From the NCBI GenBank assembly GCA_021809235.1, contig JAKBAG010000085.1:1-11175 (forward strand): 11,175 nucleotides of DNA, read 5' to 3'. The notes under the pieces were generated by a model, which saw only the letters and a program-made list of their open reading frames with translations, had not been told where the DNA came from and did no database searches. The translations under genes and the position numbers were made by a program. The stretch comes from Acidobacteriota bacterium (GTDB taxonomy: Bacteria; Acidobacteriota; Terriglobia; Terriglobales; Acidobacteriaceae). This document shows positions 5,583 through 11,175 of this stretch, in pieces. Every line of letters begins with the position of its first letter. Positions within the stretch are counted from its first letter, which is position 1.

Positions 5583-8048
5583 CTACACCGCGGCGGCATC
5601 CTCCAACAATCGCTTCCAGGTCTTCTGGTTTCGACGATGCGCCTTCTTCAGATCGTCCAGGATGCGGCTGAAATCCGCATTCGTTCGCAGATTATTCCAC
5701 GAGGGATTTTGCTGGAACCAGGGATAGTTCTCATTCCCGAGGTAGATGGCCCTGCGCAGCCAGTGGAGCGCCTCACCAGAATCTCCCTCCACGGCAAAGT
5801 AGGTTGCAAGCCGATAGGCCATTTCACTGTCGGCTTCGGCTGCAGTCAGCGTGTCCTCGCGCAGCAGAGTTGCAGCTAGAGTTCGCTCACCGGCCTGAAC
5901 GTAACAGAGAGCCAGAGTGGGAACGGCAATGCGCATGGAACTGTCGTCATGGATTACTTCCTCAAGAATAGCAATGGCTTCATGCACATTACCCAGCCGC
6001 ATGTGCTGGTAGGCAGAGGAAGTGCGAAGCAATGGGTGCCTGGGCTCCAGCGCAAGCCCCTTGGCCAGTTCATCGCCTGCAATATCGAGCTGGTTCTGAT
6101 ATTGATAGACCCGTGCGCGATGGTTATAAAGAATTGCGGCACCGGATGGATTCAGCTTCAGGGCATGGCTGAACTGCGCCAGTGCAGCCTCGTACATGCC
6201 GTCCAGTCGCAGCGTGATGCCGGCCACCAGATGCACGCTCCAGTCGTTGCCTGCCTGCCCCAGCAGATTGGCAATGCCATAGCGGGCCGACTCCTTGTCT
6301 CCGCGTGTCAGCAGCATGTACACCCGGTAGAGATTCGCCTCGGTGGAATCCGGATCAATGGCCAACGCACGATCGAACGCTCTTCTGGCGCGCATCAGAT
6401 GAACCTGCCCGGCAAAGCCATGGCGAGCATACTGCAACTCGGCAATACCCAGACCACTCCAGCCCGGGGCAAACTCCGCCTCCTTGACCGTCACTCGCTC
6501 AAACAACATCGTTGCCCGATCCAGATCAGATCGGGAACCGGTGCGCGTCATGAAAGAGGTAAGGAGTGCCCGTGCCTGCAGATACTCCTCCGTCAGCGTC
6601 TCCGGCAGTGAACCCTCCCTGGGCAATGGAACTTCTGCTGTGGATGTGCGCTGCTCAACCCCGCCAATCGCCTGTAGTGCGGCAAAAACCTCGCCGGCCA
6701 ACTCATTCTGGACCGCAATCAGGTCAAAGGAATCTACATGAATGGATCCACCCGAACGTACACTTTGCCCCTGAACATCCAGCAGCTGCCAGTTGAGGTC
6801 AAATCCCTTTTCAGAGCGAATGTAGTTGCCGGCCAGAACATGCGATACCAGAAGCTGCTGACCCACTGCCAGCGGATCATACTGGGTCAGACCAAGGCTC
6901 ATCAGAGAGCTGGAAGGTCGGACGATCAAGGAGGAGAGTCTGGCAAGGCGGGCGGCTATAGCATCGGCAAGCGCGAAGCCGTACAGTTGGGCAACCGGCT
7001 CAGCACCTAGATTATGAAACGGCAGTACGACAATGGAATTCTGTCGAGGGGCATCGTTCGATGCTTCACGAAATCGCTCGGCAAGCATGGATAGAAAGCT
7101 GGTAGCGCGTTTTTCAGCTTCCGGTCCGGTCGGGATCAGATTGGCGGCAGCATCACCCGGAATGGCACCGGTCTCCAGCTGCATCGCCTTCATGATCGTC
7201 TTCAAAGCTTCCCGAACCTCCGCAGCGGACGCATACCGGGCTGCCGGATTTTTCTCCAGGCAGTTGGAGATAACGCTCTTCATCTCCGGCAAAATCTCTG
7301 GAACAATACTGGATAAATCCGGCGGATCGAGGAACTGAATATTGCGAATCACCTGGAAATCCTCCGCATCCGGGCGTGCAAACGGATGACGGCCGCTCAC
7401 AAATTCATAGAGCAGTACACCCAGCGCCCATACGTCGGACTGCACACTCGACTGGCCTGTGACGAACTGCTCCGGCGCCATGTATCGAATGGTTCCTCCA
7501 CGGGCGGTATAGGTCTCTGCCAGTGAGGCATCCTTGGGCAAGGATGGCTTGGCAGGATCAAACGAGGCATCCTCCGGACGTAACCTTCGCGCCAGTCCAA
7601 AGTCCAGAATCTTGACCAGTCCTCCGTCGGTCAGCATCACATTCTGCGGCTTCAGGTCGCGATGAAAGATGCCCAGCGAATGCGCAGCATGCAGTCCATC
7701 GGCAATCTGGATGCCCACCGAGAGAACAAGCTGAACCGTGGAGGGCCCGCGGGCAATGATCGCGTCCAGCGATTGTCCCGGCACAAACTGCATCACAATG
7801 TACGCTTCGTCGCCGCTTTCACCAATCTCATATATCGCGCAGACGTTGGGATGCTCAATCGCAGAAGCCATGCGGGCTTCACGCAGAATCGTACTCCGCA
7901 TCTGCTCCTGGGTCAGCAATCCCCGACGCAAAATCTTGAGCACGACGGGACGCATCAGCAGGGTGTCGTTGGCAAGATATACGACGCCGCTGCCGCCAGC
8001 CCCCAGCCGACGCAAAATCTCATAGTGCTCAATAACTCTGCGCTTCAT
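5583..8048 (-). CDS. Serine/threonine protein kinase fused to TolB-like domain and TPR repeats
   Basis: This is a PknB-type (Hanks) kinase of 821 residues with a large sensor or scaffold tail. The kinase domain covers about 8-285: P-loop GAGGSGVVY (16-24), ATP lysine K38 (VVLKIL), helix-C E57, HRDLKPQN (129-136, an RD kinase with catalytic D131), DFG (149-151), GGTIRYMAPEQF (184-195) and DVWALGVLLYE (205-215). All catalytic residues are intact. Region 337-460 (SIVVLPFHNLG at 338-348, ADAIAARLARL at 361-371, LIAVQNELAGEVFAAL at 443-458) resembles the TolB-like domain of COG5616 proteins. Residues about 480-800 contain degenerate TPR helices, such as RARRAFDRALAIDPDSTEAN (553-572) and EAALAQFSHALKLNP (620-634). 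I see no membrane span, so it is probably cytosolic, unlike many PknB relatives. The ATG (8046-8048) abuts a purine-rich GAGAGAAGG, an unusually tight spacing; no better in-frame start exists upstream. Substrates are unknown. Confidence 0.93.
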   Translation of the reverse strand: MKRRVIEHYEILRRLGAGGSGVVYLANDTLLMRPVVLKILRRGLLTQEQMRSTILREARMASAIEHPNVCAIYEIGESGDEAYIVMQFVPGQSLDAIIARGPSTVQLVLSVGIQIADGLHAAHSLGIFHRDLKPQNVMLTDGGLVKILDFGLARRLRPEDASFDPAKPSLPKDASLAETYTARGGTIRYMAPEQFVTGQSSVQSDVWALGVLLYEFVSGRHPFARPDAEDFQVIRNIQFLDPPDLSSIVPEILPEMKSVISNCLEKNPAARYASAAEVREALKTIMKAMQLETGAIPGDAAANLIPTGPEAEKRATSFLSMLAERFREASNDAPRQNSIVVLPFHNLGAEPVAQLYGFALADAIAARLARLSSLIVRPSSSLMSLGLTQYDPLAVGQQLLVSHVLAGNYIRSEKGFDLNWQLLDVQGQSVRSGGSIHVDSFDLIAVQNELAGEVFAALQAIGGVEQRTSTAEVPLPREGSLPETLTEEYLQARALLTSFMTRTGSRSDLDRATMLFERVTVKEAEFAPGWSGLGIAELQYARHGFAGQVHLMRARRAFDRALAIDPDSTEANLYRVYMLLTRGDKESARYGIANLLGQAGNDWSVHLVAGITLRLDGMYEAALAQFSHALKLNPSGAAILYNHRARVYQYQNQLDIAGDELAKGLALEPRHPLLRTSSAYQHMRLGNVHEAIAILEEVIHDDSSMRIAVPTLALCYVQAGERTLAATLLREDTLTAAEADSEMAYRLATYFAVEGDSGEALHWLRRAIYLGNENYPWFQQNPSWNNLRTNADFSRILDDLKKAHRRNQKTWKRLLEDAAAV

Positions 8049-8069
8049 CCTTCTCTCAGTGTAGCGGGA

Positions 8070-8084
8070 ATGCGATGCGATGCG
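8070..8084. repeat. Triple ATGCG direct repeat in the kinase/retropepsin-like intergenic region
   Basis: Three exact tandem copies of ATGCG lie in the 98-bp gap between the divergent kinase and retropepsin-like genes. The unit is short and may be chance. Its place between two divergent starts makes it a possible regulator site. Confidence 0.3.
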
Positions 8085-8146
8085 TCTCAGGGTCCTGCTT
8101 CCGCCGAAAGATGCGCCATCGAATCCCTGTCTGATACTTTTTCTCT

Positions 8147-9604
8147 ATGAGGATGCCGTCCGGTACATGTCAACCAAAGTTGATGATTTCCTTCGCCGCC
8201 GATACCCTCTGCTGTACTCTGCTGCTGTGCTGCTTTCTTTGCATGTCCGTGGCACAGGCCCAATCTGCAGCGACTCCTGCACACCCGAATCCAGAAACGC
8301 TGCCCCCTTCACAACAACAGGGTTTGCATGTGGAAACCGGAGCCGTCATTGGGCAGGATACCGGCCAGGCGCAGCATATGCTGAATCTGATCAATGATCT
8401 GCAGTTTCATCATCTGGAGCAGATGCTGGAGGATGCAAAGTCCGGTAAGAATGCTTTATCCGCGCCTCAGCAGCAATTTCTGGCAGGCATCCTGGAGAAC
8501 CGCAAAAACCAGACCGAGCAATCGATTCACGCTCTTCAGCCTCTCATGGACTCCATCGCCGCATCCGGAAACATCACGGAGGAAAAACTGGCACGTCAAG
8601 CTCTGGCAGAGGACTATTTGCGCAGTGGAAAGCTCGCACAGGCATCCCGGGCCTATAAGGCGCTGGATGCCCGATTGCACAGTCATTTGACCGTCGATGA
8701 GCAGTCCGATCTGGAGCAACCCCTGAAGCTGCTGCCGCTCATCGCATCTCAACCGGAAATGACCGTTGATACTGGAGCCCCATTCACACTGCCCTATCAA
8801 CTGGATCCTATCGGGTTGACTGATATTCCGGTCTTTGTGGACGGTAGATCACGATCATGGATGCTGGATCCGACCGAGCCATTCAACCTGATCAGCCGCT
8901 CTACAGCGCAGGAAGTAGGACTCACCATTTCCCCGGAATCGGCAACCATTCGTTCCCTGACCGGAAAGCCCATATCGGTTCACGCCACCCTCATTCCTCG
9001 CATAACCCTCGGGAATGTCACCTATCGCAACATGACGGCATTTGTCTTTGACGATGCAGATTTTTCCTTCCCGCAATCCGGATACAGGGTGGACGGAGTC
9101 CTCGGCTATCCGGCCGTCTCTGCGCTGGGCAGTGTAACGGTAAGTTCCGATGCTACGATTCTTGTGGACCCATCTGGCAAGAGCAGCGACACTTCCGCAG
9201 GGGCACCTTTCTATCTGGATGGGGAGCGCGTCCTGGTGGCCATTGGAAAGGAAGATGGAACCGATGACCGCATGTTTGAGGTGGATGCAGCCGGACAGCA
9301 AAGCTACTTTTCCTCCAGGTTCTTTTCCGAACATGCTGCCGCCTTTCAGCAGGCGAAACCGCAGCTTTTTCAGCTGACCGGAATGGAAAACGCTCCACCC
9401 ATTCCCGCCTATCTGGCACAGACGGTGCGGTTGCAGATTGGCAGACAATTGGTAGCAATCCACGACATCCAGGTACTCACGCAACCACTGGAATCGGCAG
9501 CCAGCGATGACACCTACGGTACGCTGGGAGTGGACGTACTGCAACAGTTGGCAAGCTACACCTTTAATTATCGAACCATGCGATTTTCCGTAACCGCACA
9601 TTGA
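8147..9604 (+). CDS. Secreted retropepsin-fold (aspartyl protease-like) protein with degenerate catalytic sites
   Basis: This is a predicted exported protein of 485 residues. The N-terminus has R2 and K11, then a hydrophobic core (about 20-35) and a probable signal peptidase site after VAQA (38/39). Residues 75-200 are helical and TPR-like (EDYLRSGKLAQASRAYKAL, 155-173). The rest resembles two retropepsin-like lobes. Lobe one (about 226-332) has VFVDGRSRSWMLDP (229-242), SRSTAQEVGL (250-259), the flap-like SLTGKPISVHATLIPRITLG (270-289) and RVDGVLGYPAVSALG (314-328). Lobe two is about 355-482, with VDAAGQQSYFSSRFFSEH (379-396) and GTLGVDVLQQL (458-468). The catalytic D-T/S-G-A is replaced by D241-P-T-E in lobe one and D380-A-A-G in lobe two, so classical peptidase activity is doubtful. 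No Shine-Dalgarno precedes the ATG; an ATG at 8153 is an alternative, and a GATACT box at 8133-8138 would give a nearly leaderless mRNA. Its role is unknown. Confidence 0.75.
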   Translation: MRMPSGTCQPKLMISFAADTLCCTLLLCCFLCMSVAQAQSAATPAHPNPETLPPSQQQGLHVETGAVIGQDTGQAQHMLNLINDLQFHHLEQMLEDAKSGKNALSAPQQQFLAGILENRKNQTEQSIHALQPLMDSIAASGNITEEKLARQALAEDYLRSGKLAQASRAYKALDARLHSHLTVDEQSDLEQPLKLLPLIASQPEMTVDTGAPFTLPYQLDPIGLTDIPVFVDGRSRSWMLDPTEPFNLISRSTAQEVGLTISPESATIRSLTGKPISVHATLIPRITLGNVTYRNMTAFVFDDADFSFPQSGYRVDGVLGYPAVSALGSVTVSSDATILVDPSGKSSDTSAGAPFYLDGERVLVAIGKEDGTDDRMFEVDAAGQQSYFSSRFFSEHAAAFQQAKPQLFQLTGMENAPPIPAYLAQTVRLQIGRQLVAIHDIQVLTQPLESAASDDTYGTLGVDVLQQLASYTFNYRTMRFSVTAH

Positions 9605-9613
9605 CGCATCTGT

Positions 9614-9630
9614 TGACGGAGCAGCCGTCA
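9614..9630. terminator. Weak hairpin at the retropepsin-like/rpoN convergence
   Basis: TGACGG-AGCAG-CCGTCA is a 6-bp perfect stem with a 5-base loop, overlapping the rpoN stop codon (9628-9630) and 10 bp after the plus-strand stop at 9604. On the plus strand a short TTTT run follows a few bases later (9638-9641). A rho-independent function is plausible but weak. Confidence 0.3.
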
Positions 9631-11175
9631 GATCCGTTTTCTCCGCTGGTGCGTGGAGGGAATGCGCAGATCCTCGCGATATTTCGCAACCGTTCGGCGG
9701 GTAATCTGGATCCCCTGCGCCTGCAGGATGGCAGCCAACTGATCGTCCGTCAGTGGGTGTGTCGCATCCTCCTCATCAATCAGCTTGCGGACCTTGCGCT
9801 TGAGCACAACCAGAGGCGTATCGGCGCCCTCGGGACCGTTGGCGCCTTCTGAAAAGAAGCTGCGCAACTCAAAGACTCCCTGCGGCGTATGAGCATATTT
9901 ATTGGCAACTGCGCGGCTGACCGTGGACGGATGCACACCGATCTCTTCCGCCACCTCCTTGATCATCATGGGACGCAATGCCTCCATACCCATCTCAAGA
10001 AAGTCCTGCTGCCTGCGAATAATCACTTCGCATGTACGCAAAATCGTACTCTTTCGCTGCGCAATATTACGCATCAACTGCATTGCGGATCGCAGCCGGT
10101 CCTTGACGTAATCCCGAACTTCCTTTTCCGTGGACTTAGCCAAGAGCATGCGACGATACCGATGGCTGAGCCTTAGACTGGGTAGATTCTCTTCGTTCAT
10201 CAGCGCCATCCAGATGCCATCCCGCTTAACGAACGCAACATCCGGTTCAATCCACTGCGTCTCTCTGCTGCTGTATCGGGCCCCTGGTCGCGGGTCCAGA
10301 GAGCGAATCCACTGCAATGCCTCGGCGGCCTCCGGCTGCGTGCATCGAGCCGCTCGGGATATCTCGCGTACATCCCGATGGGCCAGCAACTCGAAGTGGT
10401 CTTTGAGGATTCTGGACGCCACCTCGCAGCAGCGGCGCCGCATCCGCAGTTCCTGGTCAGCTGCATCCTGCAGACTATGGTGCGGAGAGTCTTCCGTCTG
10501 TTGTTCCTCCATCGCACTATCTGAGGACGCTGACTGACCGATTTTCCCAGAGGCGGAGTTGCGACTATGGGCGGGAGCATACAAAGCATCCAGCTCCACC
10601 AGTTGCGCACGCACCTGCAACAATAGGCACTCGCTCAGGCTCGTTGCACCAACGCCTGCAGGGTCAAGGCTTTGCACTACTTCCAGAGCCGCCTGGAGTT
10701 GATCGGCGGCTAAATTGCGTGAGATTGCAACCTCGCTGGCAAAGACCAGGATCAAATCCTCCAATGAGGACGAGAGATAGCCGTTTTCATCCAGATTTCC
10801 AATCAGAAACTCCGTTGCCTGCATCTTCTCTACGGACAGTGTCAGCGCTCCGAGCTGCCACTGCAAGTGGTCAAACAGCGAGGCAGGTTTCGTTAGAAAC
10901 TGCTCGAAACCTGGCTTTTCCAGCTCCTCAAACTCTCTCTGCGAGCGAAAGCCTGGATCCAGATACTCCTGAAAGTAGCTGCCGAAATCAATCTCTTCAA
11001 ACGGATCCTGAGCTTCAGCGGCGGTCGTCTGCTGTTCGCGGGCCGCTTCCCTGCTTTCCACCTCGTCCAGCATGGGGATCGACTCATCCATCTCCTCCAG
11101 GAGCGGATTTTCAGCGATCTCATTTTGAATCATCTCCGCCAGTTCCAGCTTGTTCAGCGCAAGCACACTGACCAT
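9628..11175 (-). CDS. rpoN: RNA polymerase sigma-54 factor, N-terminus cut by window edge
   Basis: Sigma-54 directs RNA polymerase to -24/-12 promoters that need an ATP-driven enhancer-binding activator. There are 515 residues in the window. The edge codon is an ATG, but LNKLELAEMIQNEIAENPLL (7-26) is the middle of region I, so the true start lies outside. In order: region I; an acidic region II (about 27-95); the core-binding domain (about 97-300, with IGNLDENGYL at 125-134 and SLDPAGVGATSLSECLLLQ at 169-187); the HTH IKEVAEEIGVHPSTVSRAV (405-423); and the RpoN box TRRTVAKYRE (492-501), which differs from the usual ARRTVAKYRE only at the first position. Residues about 199-242 are a polar insert rich in Ser, Gln and acidic residues inside the core-binding domain. 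In many bacteria lptB precedes rpoN; that would lie outside this window. Convergent with the retropepsin-like gene, 23 bp apart. Confidence 0.96.
   Translation of the reverse strand: MVSVLALNKLELAEMIQNEIAENPLLEEMDESIPMLDEVESREAAREQQTTAAEAQDPFEEIDFGSYFQEYLDPGFRSQREFEELEKPGFEQFLTKPASLFDHLQWQLGALTLSVEKMQATEFLIGNLDENGYLSSSLEDLILVFASEVAISRNLAADQLQAALEVVQSLDPAGVGATSLSECLLLQVRAQLVELDALYAPAHSRNSASGKIGQSASSDSAMEEQQTEDSPHHSLQDAADQELRMRRRCCEVASRILKDHFELLAHRDVREISRAARCTQPEAAEALQWIRSLDPRPGARYSSRETQWIEPDVAFVKRDGIWMALMNEENLPSLRLSHRYRRMLLAKSTEKEVRDYVKDRLRSAMQLMRNIAQRKSTILRTCEVIIRRQQDFLEMGMEALRPMMIKEVAEEIGVHPSTVSRAVANKYAHTPQGVFELRSFFSEGANGPEGADTPLVVLKRKVRKLIDEEDATHPLTDDQLAAILQAQGIQITRRTVAKYREDLRIPSTHQRRKRI

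Noticed and set aside
8768..8779. DTGA at residues 208-211 of the retropepsin-like protein as the catalytic site
   Set aside because: It sits before the first recognisable lobe, about 20 residues ahead of the strand (VFVDGRSRSWMLDP) that normally leads into the catalytic Asp, and lacks the usual following helix. Probably coincidental, though a structure model should check it.
8855..9601. 248-codon minus-strand open frame
   Set aside because: Antisense to the retropepsin-like gene. No recognisable motifs; the plus-strand frame has a signal peptide and family motifs and continues upstream.
10644..11171. 175-codon plus-strand open frame
   Set aside because: Antisense to rpoN region I and the core-binding domain. 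Composition is Pro/Ser/Arg-rich as expected for a shadow frame.
11173..11175. ATG at the window edge as the rpoN start
   Set aside because: The residues that follow match the middle of sigma-54 region I, so this is an internal methionine or valine-region codon and the gene starts outside the window.

Overview
This 11.2 kb stretch looks chromosomal. It comes from a moderately GC-rich Gram-negative-type bacterium, most likely an acidobacterium of the Terriglobia/Acidobacteriaceae kind. That placement is inferred from gene content rather than from a marker gene. The clues are a YVTN beta-propeller lipoprotein of the style common in that group, a serine/threonine kinase fused to TolB-like and TPR regions, an extracytoplasmic retropepsin-like protein with a helical N-terminal part, a DUF92 membrane protein and a sigma-54 factor with a polar insert. 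I see no mobile elements, CRISPR arrays, rRNA or tRNA genes.

Layout from left to right. Minus strand: nadK (NAD kinase, cut by the left edge) lies 48 bp downstream of tlyA (rRNA 2'-O-methyltransferase, TTG start) in a probable operon. Plus strand: an ECF sigma factor overlaps its zinc-binding, RskA-type anti-sigma factor by 4 bp, with an ECF-like promoter just upstream of the sigma gene. A perfect 17-bp-stem hairpin separates this pair from the converging minus-strand gene for a cysteine-containing YVTN beta-propeller lipoprotein. Next come a plus-strand DUF92/VTE6-like membrane protein, a minus-strand Ser/Thr kinase-TolB-like-TPR protein, a plus-strand secreted retropepsin-fold protein that has lost the catalytic signature in both lobes, and finally minus-strand rpoN, cut at its N-terminus by the right edge.

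The transcription units alternate strand throughout: (nadK, tlyA) minus, (sigma, anti-sigma) plus, then minus, plus, minus, plus, minus. Apart from the two short operons there is little sign that the genes form one pathway. The window reads as core housekeeping genes (nadK, tlyA, rpoN) mixed with regulatory and envelope genes. No gene-free gap exceeds 140 bp. I found no convincing new multi-gene system. The items most worth a second look are the catalytically degenerate retropepsin-like protein, the kinase fusion, and the sigma/anti-sigma pair with its candidate autoregulatory promoter.
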